Positions 53,743 through 62,346 of a stretch of DNA of 64,000 nucleotides are shown piece after piece. Position 1 is the stretch's first letter. Every line of letters starts with the position of its first letter. Below the pieces are notes generated by a model. That model saw only the letters and a program-made list of their open reading frames with translations, ran no database searches and was not told where the DNA came from. Origin of the DNA: Caballeronia jiangsuensis (GTDB lineage Bacteria > Pseudomonadota > Gammaproteobacteria > Burkholderiales > Burkholderiaceae); contig JFHF01000041.1 of the NCBI GenBank assembly GCA_000648925.1, positions 1-64,000 of the forward strand, in the 5' to 3' direction. Both the position numbers and the translations under genes were made by a program.

Positions 53743-53752
53743 AACGTTTTAA
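53739..53752. promoter_or_regulatory. 14-bp AT-rich palindrome overlapping a stop codon
   Basis: TTAAAACGTTTTAA is perfectly palindromic and contains the stop of the 83-residue ORF. It may bind a regulator or be a remnant of a hairpin. No T-run follows, so it is not a standard terminator. Confidence 0.35.
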
Positions 53753-54107
53753 TAGTTGCCGCAAGCAGCATACAATAGGGTTAAGCGAGGCTTCGCGCGC
53801 GTGTTGCATGGCGGCGCGGGCTTTGCCATCGGTTCGTGGCTCCCCGACGTGGCTTTCCGCGCGCATTCGTTTCGCGCGTCCGTCACGGCGATGCTCGGGG
53901 CGGGCGAACGTTCGCATTCGGGGCAATGCTTGCATTAAAGGCGAAGCCACCGGCGAATTAATAGGCGTGCGGTAAATACACTAATTGACGCGGCGCAGGC
54001 ACTGCGTCACGCTTCATAAAACACTTATATTCGAGTCTTCGAACCGCCCCGGTCCGCGCGGGGTTTCGGTTCGTCTTCTGAAAATCAAAAGCTGAATCAG
54101 GAAAGCC
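53743..54107. other. Intergenic stretch before the H-NS-like gene
   Basis: These 365 bp contain no credible gene. A 60-codon frame beginning with TTG at 53756 has no ribosome site. The last 170 bp are AT-richer than the surroundings, as often seen upstream of H-NS-family genes. Confidence 0.45.
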
Positions 54108-54437
54108 GTGGACGAAAGAAAGCGAGACAGCATCATTGCGTATTTGCGCAGCCGAATGGCTGAGTTCGGCATAACGGAAAGAGCGTTGGCTGAAGCATTG
54201 GCCGAAGCGCCGGTGGTTACTCCACCGCCCTCCTTCACCAAGACCAACGGGGCTCATGGTGCGCCCAAGGCGAGACGGCCGATGCCGCAATTGCCTTTAT
54301 TCCCGCACTCGGGGGATGGCGCCGCACCGATATTCCGAAACGCGAATGGCGATACGTGGGACGGCCTCGGCGATATGCCCGAGTGGCTCAAACGCGCGGT
54401 TCACGCCGGTCAGGACATCGAGTTCTATCGCGTTTGA
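54108..54437 (+). CDS. H-NS-like histone-family protein with altered AT-hook loop
   Basis: A 109-residue small protein. The N-terminal helix (DSIIAYLRSRMAEFGITERA) resembles the segment of proteobacterial H-NS proteins before the linker. The C-terminal domain GDTWDGLGDMPEWLKRAVHA matches the H-NS fold pattern TWxGxGxxPxWL. The usual SGRGR DNA-contact loop reads DGLGD, so the arginines that insert into the minor groove are replaced by Asp and Leu. It lacks the long N-terminal coiled coil of full-length H-NS. It may bind DNA weakly or act as a modulator of other H-NS proteins. The GTG start has AGGAAA upstream. Confidence 0.62.
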   Translation: MDERKRDSIIAYLRSRMAEFGITERALAEALAEAPVVTPPPSFTKTNGAHGAPKARRPMPQLPLFPHSGDGAAPIFRNANGDTWDGLGDMPEWLKRAVHAGQDIEFYRV

Positions 54438-54898
54438 GAAGTCGTCGGTCAATCATCGGGACAGAAGCGGTTGACGCACGCGCGCACCCACCGTCCCGCC
54501 GGCGAGGCCTGCACGTCACACTGAGCACGCGTTGAAACGCACGCGCGCGGCATTGCACGCCGCGTGGTGCGTGTTGCGTCGTCGATCGCGCATTCGCTGC
54601 TCATCGGCAGCTTTCATAGGCAATTCGCCGACATTAATCAAGCCCAAAAAATTTTCGCCGATGGTTGCCCGTCGGGCCTGAAAACGTTTATTGGTACTTC
54701 TCTGCAAGTCGGCTCAGGAAGACGAGTCGCGCATCGGCCGACGTCAAGCACGCCCAAATCAAGTCCCGCCGTCTCCATTCGACAAGGGGGCAAGCATGAA
54801 CGCATACGGACGCCGCAGCGATGCACCTGGTGCTCGCGCGCATCGACGGACACAGGGACGGGCATCAGAGCCGATTGCGCTTCGCACAGTCGTGCCCG
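54438..54898. other. Intergenic stretch, no gene seen
   Basis: These 461 bp between the H-NS-like gene and the HTH gene show only short frames without similarity. AT-rich patches occur near 54640-54690 (AAAAAATTTTCGCC, AAAACGTTTATTGG). No terminator with a T-run was found. Confidence 0.45.
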
Positions 54899-55351
54899 AT
54901 GTCGCGGGCAATCGCACGTAATCCGAACGATCGAGCGGCGCGCGCCATGCTCTCTCGCCCCGACACACTGCCGAGCGTCGTGCGACGCATGACCGCCGGG
55001 CGTTTGTTGCTCGATGGCGCGTCGGTCGAGGCGGTGGCCGAGCAGTTGCATCTTTCCGTGCAGACGGTGCGGCGCTACAAAGCCATCGTCACCGAAGGCG
55101 GCCTCGACGCGCTCGCGAAGATGGGCGTCGGCGGGCGCGCGTCGGTGCTCGATCGCGAGGCGCTCGACTGGATCGCCGCGGCGCTGCAGGGACCGGCACG
55201 CGAACATGGTTTCGCGAGCGATACCTGGACCAATTCGCGTCTGCGCGAGCTGATCGAACGGCGTTACGGCGTGCGTTACTCGCGCGTCTATATCTGGCAG
55301 ATCGCAACCAATCTCGGGCTGGGACATTTGTTGTCGAAGTCGCGCCGCTGA
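54899..55351 (+). CDS. Helix-turn-helix protein of the transposase/IS630 HTH type
   Basis: A 150-residue protein with two HTH units: LLLDGASVEAVAEQLHLSVQ then TVRRYKAIVTEGGLDAL (about 40-75), and a winged second unit ending in ERRYGVRYSRVYIWQIATNL (about 115-135). This layout is that of the N-terminal DNA-binding part of IS630/Tc1-type transposases. The DDE catalytic domain is absent, so it is either a domesticated regulator or the remnant of an element; it has no flanking inverted repeats that I can see. An in-frame ATG at 54947 is an alternative start. Confidence 0.72.
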   Translation: MSRAIARNPNDRAARAMLSRPDTLPSVVRRMTAGRLLLDGASVEAVAEQLHLSVQTVRRYKAIVTEGGLDALAKMGVGGRASVLDREALDWIAAALQGPAREHGFASDTWTNSRLRELIERRYGVRYSRVYIWQIATNLGLGHLLSKSRR

Positions 55352-55403
55352 GGCGCTGCTTGCGACGATCAACGAAGTGCTAACTGAACACAGGAGACAA
55401 CTC

Positions 55404-56009
55404 ATGATTCGTTCGTCAAGCCAATGGCCGCGTCGCTCCTTCACGCGTCTGTCGATCTGCGCGGCCCTCGCTTTCGCGGCGATCGGAAACGCATCGGCTC
55501 AGGATGCGGCGTCGGCTTCGACGGCACGCGGCGCGGCGGCGGTCGCGCAAGTGCAGGCACGCGTGGTCGGCATCGATCCCGTGACCAACAGCGTGTCGCT
55601 GCAAGGCCCGGCCGGCCGCGTCGTGGACGTGGCGGTCAATCCCGAGATCGGCGATGTCAAGAAGCTGCAGCTGGGCGATATCGTGAACATCGAATATCGC
55701 AGCGCGCTGCTCGTTCGCGCGACGAAGGTGAAGTCCGACGGGATCCGTCAGCGCATCGATACCGAAGCGGCGATTCCGGCGTCGGGCGGCGTGATGGCCG
55801 AGGCGCGCATCGTCGAGGTGATCGCGACGATCGAGCGCGTCGATACGAAGAACCGGCGCGTGACCTTGCGCGGGCCGAGCCATACGGTGACGCTCGAAGT
55901 CGCGCCGGATGTGTCGCTTGAGGGGCTGAAGAAGGGCGATACGGTGCACGCGCAGTTCGAATCGGCGACGGCTGTGCAGGTTTTGAGGGGTGGGCAGGGG
56001 ATTAAGTGA
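55404..56009 (+). CDS. Exported hypothetical protein
   Basis: A 201-residue protein with a clear Sec signal peptide (ICAALAFAAIGNASAQDAAS; cleavage after ASA). The mature part has two repeats of about 75 residues: VQARVVGIDPVTNSVSLQGP with VVDVAVNPEIGDVKKLQLGD, and VEVIATIERVDTKNRRVTLR with VTLEVAPDVSLEGLKKGDTV. These look like tandem small beta-barrel (OB-like) domains, often seen in periplasmic proteins of unknown role. AGGAGA lies six bases before the ATG at 55404. It probably acts in the periplasm. Confidence 0.72.
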   Translation: MIRSSSQWPRRSFTRLSICAALAFAAIGNASAQDAASASTARGAAAVAQVQARVVGIDPVTNSVSLQGPAGRVVDVAVNPEIGDVKKLQLGDIVNIEYRSALLVRATKVKSDGIRQRIDTEAAIPASGGVMAEARIVEVIATIERVDTKNRRVTLRGPSHTVTLEVAPDVSLEGLKKGDTVHAQFESATAVQVLRGGQGIK

Positions 56010-56253
56010 ACGCCGGTGGTGCAGGGTTGGCGCACGTCGAAGGGCGTGGCCTTGCCCCAATCCGTCTCATCAAAGAACAGTCCGAAATGCCCTTACGTTC
56101 TACCTTGAGGCAGGAAGGTGATGCAGCGCCGCGCAAATCTATCCACAGTTTTTGTGGAGAGCCTTGTGGATAGCCCCGGGAGCATCGCCTCAACTCGCTG
56201 ATCGCAAAGGCTTTTCCGCCACACATCGACAACGCGGCAACCGCTGAATAACG

Positions 56254-56273
56254 AAACGCCCCGAAGGGCGTCT
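56254..56273 (-). terminator. Probable terminator of the rhamnose operon
   Basis: A stem of ACGCCC with GGGCGT around CGAA, with one mismatch beyond it, is followed on the minus strand by TTTCGTT. It lies 28 bp after the rhaS stop. The T-run is short, so efficiency is uncertain. Confidence 0.5.
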
Positions 56274-56300
56274 CGTCATCCTCTCAACCTTCCCACAACC

Positions 56301-57314
56301 TCAAAAATTAAAGTTATCGATATTCGCCGCATCGAACGTAGTCGGTGGTCCGAGGATCACTTCCCCGCTCTTGCCCACCGTCCGCTTACCCAACTTGCCC
56401 GCATCGAACGAATCGCCTTCCTTTCCGGTGATCGTCCCCGATGCGAGATTGGCCGCCGCGAACGCCGCCAGATAACCCAACTGACCCGGGTCCCACAACT
56501 GGAACGCCTTGACCGTGCCGTTCTTCACGAACGCGCGCATCTGATTGGGCGTACCCAGACCCGTCACCACAACCTTGCCCTTCGCCGGCGAACTCGATAT
56601 ATAACGCGCCGCCGCCGCGATCCCCACCGATGTCGGCGCGACAATGCCCTTCAGGTTCGGATACGCCTGCAACAAGCCCTGCGTCTCGACGAACGACTTC
56701 TGATCGTCGTCGTTGCCGTAGGCGATCTTCACGAGCTTCATCTTCGAATACTCGGGCTTCTTGAGTTCCTCCTGCATCCATTTGATCCAGGTGTTCTGAT
56801 TCGTCGCGTTGGGCGTCGCCGATAGAATCGCGAACTCGCCCTCGCCGCCGATCAGCTTCGACAGCAACTGAATCTGCCCGCGCCCGATCGCTTCCGAATC
56901 GGCCTGATTCACGAAGATCTGCCGCCCATCGGGCGCCGTGTCGGAATCGAAGGTCACGACCTTGATGCCCTGCGACATCGCTTTCTTCAGATACGGCACG
57001 ACCGCGTTCGCATCGTTCGCCGCGATCACGATCGCATTTTGCCGCTGCGTGATGAGCGTGTTGATATAACTCACCTGCGACGACGCGCCCGCATCCGACG
57101 GCCCGACCACCTTGCCGTCGCCCTTCATCTCCTTGATCGCGGCCATGCCGCCGTCATCGGCGATCACCTCGTACGGATTGTTGATCTGCTTCGGCAGGAA
57201 CGCGATCTTCAAACCGCTCTTGATATCGGCGGCGCTCGCCGTCAGCGCGACGCTCGCGGCCAGCAACGCCGCCGCGAGCGCCGGGCCGCGCGGGAATCGA
57301 ATGAGCTTTTTCAT
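56301..57314 (-). CDS. rhaS: Rhamnose ABC transporter substrate-binding protein
   Basis: A 337-residue periplasmic sugar-binding protein. It has a Sec signal peptide (ALAAALLAASVALTASAADI; cleavage near residue 28) and a type I binding fold, with SGLKIAFLPKQINNPYEVIA and SQGIKVVTFDSDTAPDGRQI. It resembles the RhaS/autoinducer-2-type binding proteins used with RhaTPQ transporters. AGGAG lies eight bases before the ATG at 57314; an upstream ATG at 57359 is unlikely. It is the last gene of the operon, 75 bp after rhaQ. Confidence 0.88.
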   Translation of the reverse strand: MKKLIRFPRGPALAAALLAASVALTASAADIKSGLKIAFLPKQINNPYEVIADDGGMAAIKEMKGDGKVVGPSDAGASSQVSYINTLITQRQNAIVIAANDANAVVPYLKKAMSQGIKVVTFDSDTAPDGRQIFVNQADSEAIGRGQIQLLSKLIGGEGEFAILSATPNATNQNTWIKWMQEELKKPEYSKMKLVKIAYGNDDDQKSFVETQGLLQAYPNLKGIVAPTSVGIAAAARYISSSPAKGKVVVTGLGTPNQMRAFVKNGTVKAFQLWDPGQLGYLAAFAAANLASGTITGKEGDSFDAGKLGKRTVGKSGEVILGPPTTFDAANIDNFNF

Positions 57315-57389
57315 GTCGTAAAGTCTCCTGTCATTGCGCATGACTGCGCTGGTTTGCAACGGATACCCGCAACGGACACCACCACCGAA

Positions 57390-58394
57390 TCAAAGCGCCT
57401 GCGCCATCAGACGCTTTTCGCGCGCCGCCCGCCAGCGCGCGACGAGATTCGGTATCAACACCGACGAGAGCAACAGCGCGCCCGTCACGATCGTGAGCGT
57501 TTCGCTCGATACATCCGCGAGCGTCAACGCATTGCGCAACACGCCGATGATCACGAGCGACAACAGCACGCCGATCATCGAGCCGCGTCCGCCGAAGATG
57601 CTCACGCCGCCGAACAGCACCGCCGCGATCACGGAAAGCTCGAACCCCTCGCCGTTGTCGCCGCGCGCGCTCGTGAAGCGCAACGTGTAGACGATGCCCG
57701 CGAGCGCCGCCATCGCGCCCGACATCATGAAGAGTTTCAGCTTCGTCTTCGCGACGTCGATGCCCGAGAACTGGGCCGCTGTCGGATTCGCGCCGATCGC
57801 AAAGAGGCTGCGGCCAAAGGGCGTCGCCTGCAACATGACCGTGAAGACGATTGCGCCTGCAATCACCAGGATGAACGGCATCGGCAGGAAGGTGTCGCCG
57901 ACCGTATTAATGCCGAAAGCCGTGTACGACGCCGGAAAATCCGCGATGGCCTGATCGCCGAGCAGCACGTAGGCGAGACCGCGAAACAGTGCGAGCGTGC
58001 CGATCGTCACGGCGAGCGACGGCAGACCGAAGCGCACGATCACGAGGCCGTTGAGCAAGCCCGCGAGCGTGCCGAACAGAAGCACGAGGACGATGACGAG
58101 CGGCATCGGCAAGCCCATGTGCCACAGCACGCCCATCAGCGCGCTGGATGCGCCCAGCACCGACGCCACCGACAGATCGATCTCCGCCGCAACGATGATG
58201 AGCGTCATCGGCAACGCGATCAGCGCGATCTCGGTGAAGTCCGCGAGCATGTTCGATACATTCGCCGCCGACAAGAAGAGCGGCGACAGCACACGCCCGC
58301 CGACGAGCGACACGACGAGCACGATCGCGAGCATCGCTTCCCATTGCAGATGGCGGCGTTTGGTCGTGGAGAGAGCGGAATCGGGTTTAGCCAT
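57390..58394 (-). CDS. rhaQ: Rhamnose ABC transporter permease
   Basis: A 334-residue inner-membrane permease of the BPD_transp_2 family (RbsC/AraH-like). It has about ten hydrophobic segments and the family loop EIDLSVASVLGASSALMG. The C-terminal VLFGGVSIFGGRGSMIGVLL is the ATPase-contact region. It forms a pair with RhaP. Its ATG overlaps the rhaP stop by eight bases, so translation is coupled. Confidence 0.88.
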   Translation of the reverse strand: MAKPDSALSTTKRRHLQWEAMLAIVLVVSLVGGRVLSPLFLSAANVSNMLADFTEIALIALPMTLIIVAAEIDLSVASVLGASSALMGVLWHMGLPMPLVIVLVLLFGTLAGLLNGLVIVRFGLPSLAVTIGTLALFRGLAYVLLGDQAIADFPASYTAFGINTVGDTFLPMPFILVIAGAIVFTVMLQATPFGRSLFAIGANPTAAQFSGIDVAKTKLKLFMMSGAMAALAGIVYTLRFTSARGDNGEGFELSVIAAVLFGGVSIFGGRGSMIGVLLSLVIIGVLRNALTLADVSSETLTIVTGALLLSSVLIPNLVARWRAAREKRLMAQAL

Positions 58395-59430
58395 GATCGC
58401 GTTTCCTCATCATGCGGCGCGCGACCGAGCGCGCGAGCAACGTATCGAGCGCGATCGCCGCAACGATCAGCGCGCCTTGAATCGCCTGCTGCCAGAACGG
58501 CGACACGCGCAACACCACCAGCGCGATATTGATCACGCCGAGCACGAGCGCGCCGAGCGTCGCGCCCGTGATCGTCCCGACGCCGCCCGTGATCGCGACG
58601 CTGCCCACCACGGCCGCCGCGACCACCTGCAGTTCGATGCCCTTCGCCGTGCTGGCATCGACGGTGCCGAAGCGCGCGAGCCACAGCACGCCCGCGAGCC
58701 CGGCGATCGCGCCCGACAGCAGGAAGCCGATCATCACGCGCCGGTCCACGCGTATGCCCGCGAGCCGCGCGGCCTCGGGATTCGAGCCGATCGCATAGTG
58801 CTCGCGTCCGCCGCGATACTGCTTCAGATACACCGACAACACGATCAGCACGGCCAGCGCGATCAGCACGAGATTCGGCACGCCGAGAAGCGCGCCTGTC
58901 GCGATGGTCGCGAAGGCATCGGGCAGGCTCGTCGCGTTGATCTGGCCGCCGTGGACCCATGCGTAATCCGCGCCGCGCACGATATAGAGCGTGGACAGCG
59001 TCGCGACGAGCGAAGGCACGCGTCCGAACGTGACGAGCGCGCCGTTGACCGCGCCGATCGCAAGGCCGATACCGACGCCCGCGAACATCGCGACGATCAC
59101 CGGCATGTGCGGGAACATCACGAAGAGACTGCCCACCGCATATGCCGATACGCCGACCACCGACGCCACCGACAGATCGATATGCCGCATCAGCATCACG
59201 ATCGTCATGCCTGCCGTAAGCAGGCCGATGATCGACACGTTGAGCAGCACGTCGCGCAGATTCTGCAGATTGAGAAAGTCGGGCTTCACCGCGGCCGTCG
59301 CGCCGATCAGCACGAGCAGCACGATGAAGAGCGTCAGTTCACGGCTCTTCGCGATCGAGACCGCGAGGCTCGTGCGTTTGGTTTCGGATGGCGGCATCGC
59401 GGGTAGCGTGGGAGAGTGTCGTGTCATCAT
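58387..59430 (-). CDS. rhaP: Rhamnose ABC transporter permease
   Basis: A 347-residue permease of the same family, with the loop HIDLSVASVVGVSAYAVG and the contact region AITGGVGTITGATLGALVLG. It has about ten membrane segments. The first of two adjacent ATGs (59430) overlaps the stop of the ATPase gene by four bases. With rhaQ it forms the heteromeric membrane channel. Longer upstream open frame has no family similarity. Confidence 0.88.
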   Translation of the reverse strand: MMTRHSPTLPAMPPSETKRTSLAVSIAKSRELTLFIVLLVLIGATAAVKPDFLNLQNLRDVLLNVSIIGLLTAGMTIVMLMRHIDLSVASVVGVSAYAVGSLFVMFPHMPVIVAMFAGVGIGLAIGAVNGALVTFGRVPSLVATLSTLYIVRGADYAWVHGGQINATSLPDAFATIATGALLGVPNLVLIALAVLIVLSVYLKQYRGGREHYAIGSNPEAARLAGIRVDRRVMIGFLLSGAIAGLAGVLWLARFGTVDASTAKGIELQVVAAAVVGSVAITGGVGTITGATLGALVLGVINIALVVLRVSPFWQQAIQGALIVAAIALDTLLARSVARRMMRKRDHG

Positions 59431-60941
59431 GCTGCGCGTCCCAGTGAGTTCGGCGTTGCGCCCAGAGCCGCGCTCATCACGCGTTCTTCGTTCGCATCGG
59501 CGCGAGCGATATCCGCGCTGATGCGGCCTTCGTGCATCACGAGCACGCGATCGGCCATGCCGAGCACTTCGGGCAGCTCGCTCGATATCATCAGCACGGC
59601 CATGCCCTCCTTCACGAGTTCCGCAAGCGTGCGATATACCTCCGCCTTCGCGCCCACGTCGATGCCGCGCGTCGGCTCGTCGATGATGAGCACCGTCGGA
59701 TTCGTCGCGAGCCATTTGCCGAGCACGACCTTCTGCTGATTGCCGCCCGATAGCGTGCCGACCGGCGCTTCGAGATCGCTCGCCTTGAGCCGAAGCCGCT
59801 TGCCCCAGTCCGACGCGAGCATCGATTCGCTCTTCGCGGTGATGAGTCCGTGGCGCACCAGACGCCCGAGCACGGTCAGCGACGCGTTGCGCGCGATACT
59901 CAACTCCAGCGCGAGCCCTTGCGCGCGACGATCCTCCGGCACGAGCGCGAGTCCCGCGCGCACGGCCGTCGCCGGATGTCCCAGCGCGAGCTTTTTGCCC
60001 GCGATCTTCACTTCGCCGCCATCGACCGGATCGATGCCGAAGATCGCGCGCGCGACTTCGCTGCGTCCCGCGCCGACGAGCCCCGCCAGCGCGACGATCT
60101 CGCCCGCGCGCACATCGAAGGACACGTTCTTGAACACGCCTTCGCGCGTGAGATTGCGCACCGAAAGACGCACGTCGCCGGGCGCGACGTCGGCTTTCGG
60201 ATAGAACGTGTCGAGATCGCGGCCGACCATTTTGCTCACGATCGCATCGATGTTCATGTCCTGCGTGAGCGCGTCGTAGACCTTCATGCCGTCGCGCATG
60301 ATCGTCATGCGTTGCGTCAGCGCGAACACTTCATCGAGACGATGCGTGATGAAGAGAATCGCCACGTCGCGCTCGCGCAATGCGCGCACGATCGCGAAGA
60401 GCCGCTCCACTTCTGGCAGCGAGAGCGCGGCGGTCGGCTCGTCCATGATGAGCACGTTCGCATCGAGCGACAAAGCCTTCGCGATCTCGACGACCTGCTG
60501 ATCCGCGATCGACAGCCCGCGCACCAGCCGTTGCGCCCGCAGATTCACGCCGAGCGACGACAGCAGCGCATCGACTTCGCGATGCATCTCGTCGTAGCGA
60601 ATGCGGCCGAAACGGTCGCGCGGCTGCCGGCCCATGTAAATGTTCTCGGCGATCGACAGGTCCGCGAAAAGCGTCGGCTCCTGATAGATCACGGCGATGC
60701 CCGCATCGCGCGCTTCGGCGGGATTGGCGAAACGACGCGCGACGCCTTCGACGAGCAGCTCGCCCGCATCGGGCTGATAGACGCCCGCGAGCAGTTTCAC
60801 CAGCGTCGATTTGCCCGCGCCGTTTTCGCCAAGCAGCGCGTGCACTTCGCCGGGGAAGAGTTGCAGGCTGCCATCGCCGAGCGCGCGCACGCGGCCGAAC
60901 GATTTGCTTGCATGTCTCAGTTCGAGACGTGGCGTCGTCAT
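59427..60941 (-). CDS. rhaT: Rhamnose ABC transporter ATP-binding protein
   Basis: A 504-residue double ATPase of the sugar CUT2 type. The N-terminal half has an intact Walker A (GENGAGKST, 38-46), signature LSIADQQVVEIAKAL and Walker B MDEPTAALS. The C-terminal half has a degenerate Walker A (GLVGAGRSE) but keeps LSGGNQQKVVLGKWL and IIDEPTRGID, as usual for this group. It energises uptake with RhaP and RhaQ. It is 11 bp after the lactonase gene. Confidence 0.9.
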   Translation of the reverse strand: MTTPRLELRHASKSFGRVRALGDGSLQLFPGEVHALLGENGAGKSTLVKLLAGVYQPDAGELLVEGVARRFANPAEARDAGIAVIYQEPTLFADLSIAENIYMGRQPRDRFGRIRYDEMHREVDALLSSLGVNLRAQRLVRGLSIADQQVVEIAKALSLDANVLIMDEPTAALSLPEVERLFAIVRALRERDVAILFITHRLDEVFALTQRMTIMRDGMKVYDALTQDMNIDAIVSKMVGRDLDTFYPKADVAPGDVRLSVRNLTREGVFKNVSFDVRAGEIVALAGLVGAGRSEVARAIFGIDPVDGGEVKIAGKKLALGHPATAVRAGLALVPEDRRAQGLALELSIARNASLTVLGRLVRHGLITAKSESMLASDWGKRLRLKASDLEAPVGTLSGGNQQKVVLGKWLATNPTVLIIDEPTRGIDVGAKAEVYRTLAELVKEGMAVLMISSELPEVLGMADRVLVMHEGRISADIARADANEERVMSAALGATPNSLGRAA

Positions 60942-60952
60942 GTCTTGACCTC

Positions 60953-61837
60953 TCAGATGCGATAGATGCGTTCTGCGTTGCGCACGAAGAGCGCTTGTTT
61001 CTCGCTCTCGCTCGCATCGCCGACAATTTGCGCATACGCGTTCCACAACGCCGTGTACGTGCCGAACAGCCGATCCACCGGAAAGTTCGATGCGAACATC
61101 GCGCGGTCGATGCCGAACGTGTCGATGGTTTCGTGCACGTAAGGACGCAGGCTCTCGATGGTCCAGTCATGATCGAACATCGCGAAGCCGCTCACCTTCA
61201 CCGCGACGTTCGGGCACGCGGCCAGCATGCGCATGCCTTCGCGCCACGCGCGATAGCCGTGCGTCGAATTGCGGTCCACGAACATGCCCGCATGATTGAC
61301 GATGAATTGCGTGTCCGCATGCTCGCGCGCGAGTTGCGCGGCCTCTTCCATCTGCGATGGATAAAGTTGCAGATCGAACGACATGTTGAAACGCTTCAGC
61401 AAGCCGAAATGCTTGCGCCATTGCGGCTCGCGCATGTAGTGACGGCCGACATAGTCGTACTGCTTGTTGTCATGCACATTGAGAATCTGGCGGATGCCGC
61501 GCGTATTGGCGAACGCCGCATGAGCTTCGAGCACTTGCTCAGCGTTATCCGCCGACAAGTCCGCGCCCGCGACGATGCCGTTCGGCATGCCGTCCTTATC
61601 CGCTATCGATTGCAGCCAGCGCGTTTCCTCGACGGGATCGGCGGGATCGTGATTCGCATCGACGTGCACGAGCTTCAACACGTCGATGTCTTCTGCATCG
61701 CGCAACAGATCCGCGAGCAGATAGTCATGTTTCAAATCGCGCGCGTCGCCGATGAACGAGGTCTGCGGATTCGCGAGCCAGGGGTAATGATGCGTCTTGA
61801 GGTCCCACAGATGAATGTGCGGATCGACGACCTGCAT
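60953..61837 (-). CDS. Amidohydrolase-family lactonase (putative L-rhamnonolactonase)
   Basis: A 294-residue TIM-barrel metal-dependent hydrolase. The N-terminal DPHIHLWDL gives the first metal ligands, and FIVNHAGMFVDR, VKVSGFAMFDHDWT and MFASNFPVDRLFG follow; the last block contains the catalytic aspartate region of fuconolactonase/4-sulfomuconolactonase-like enzymes. The place between rhaM and the transporter genes suggests hydrolysis of L-rhamnono-1,4-lactone in the oxidative rhamnose route. That substrate is inferred from context. GAGGAA precedes the ATG. Confidence 0.8.
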   Translation of the reverse strand: MQVVDPHIHLWDLKTHHYPWLANPQTSFIGDARDLKHDYLLADLLRDAEDIDVLKLVHVDANHDPADPVEETRWLQSIADKDGMPNGIVAGADLSADNAEQVLEAHAAFANTRGIRQILNVHDNKQYDYVGRHYMREPQWRKHFGLLKRFNMSFDLQLYPSQMEEAAQLAREHADTQFIVNHAGMFVDRNSTHGYRAWREGMRMLAACPNVAVKVSGFAMFDHDWTIESLRPYVHETIDTFGIDRAMFASNFPVDRLFGTYTALWNAYAQIVGDASESEKQALFVRNAERIYRI

Positions 61838-61868
61838 GATGGCGTTCCTCGCGAAAGAGGCGAACGTT

Positions 61869-62183
61869 TCAGGGAAGATGAAAGACCGGCACGAGCGGCG
61901 TCACGACAGGCGAGTTGTCCGCGTGCGTTTCCATCAACTCGGCCATGAAGTCCCACCACTTGCGCATGACGGGGAGCGCCGGCAACGAGTCTGTCGTATG
62001 CGTATCCGTGCGCTGATGGATGGCGAAGAGATGCCCGGTCGATTCGTCGAGAAAGATCCGGTATTCGCGGATGCCCGCGTCGCGCAACGCATCGGCCAGT
62101 TCCGGCCAGATCTCGCGATGGCGCTTTTCGTATTCCTCGCGCATGCCCGGCTTCAGGGTCATGCGAAATGCCACTGTCTCCAT
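61869..62183 (-). CDS. rhaM: L-rhamnose mutarotase
   Basis: A 104-residue member of the rhamnose mutarotase family, which interconverts alpha- and beta-L-rhamnose. The sequence starts METVAFRMTLKPGMREEYEK, has His22 (the catalytic histidine in E. coli RhaM) and ends with the aromatic block KWWDFMAELMETH. AAGGTGG six bases before the ATG at 62183 supports the start; longer open frame upstream is not expected to be translated. It is the first gene of the operon, 31 bp before the lactonase gene. Confidence 0.9.
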   Translation of the reverse strand: METVAFRMTLKPGMREEYEKRHREIWPELADALRDAGIREYRIFLDESTGHLFAIHQRTDTHTTDSLPALPVMRKWWDFMAELMETHADNSPVVTPLVPVFHLP

Positions 62184-62240
62184 GGCGGCCCACCTTCTTT
62201 TGATTGGTGAATCCCTGTGTTCGGGACTCGTTGTGCTGCG

Positions 62241-62270
62241 ACTATAATTCGCCGACCGATAACACGACAA
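62241..62270 (-). promoter_or_regulatory. Putative promoter of the rhamnose operon
   Basis: On the minus strand TTGTCG (forward 62265-62270) and TATAGT (forward 62241-62246) are 18 bp apart, giving a leader of about 50 bases to rhaM. The region is shared with the divergent LysR gene; on the plus strand TATAAT occurs at 62243-62248. A LysR operator is expected here. Confidence 0.45.
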
Positions 62271-62346
62271 TCCGATTGCAGGATTGGCCGATCGCAAAAA
62301 CGTATCGCTGCGCCGTATCATCGCGCGGCTCAAAGCGGACTGTCGA

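Noticed and set aside
53756..53938. 60-codon TTG-started frame
   Set aside because: No ribosome site, no recognisable sequence, and rare start codon.
54899..55351. Complete insertion sequence
   Set aside because: Only a transposase-like HTH is present; no DDE domain, terminal repeats or target duplication were found.
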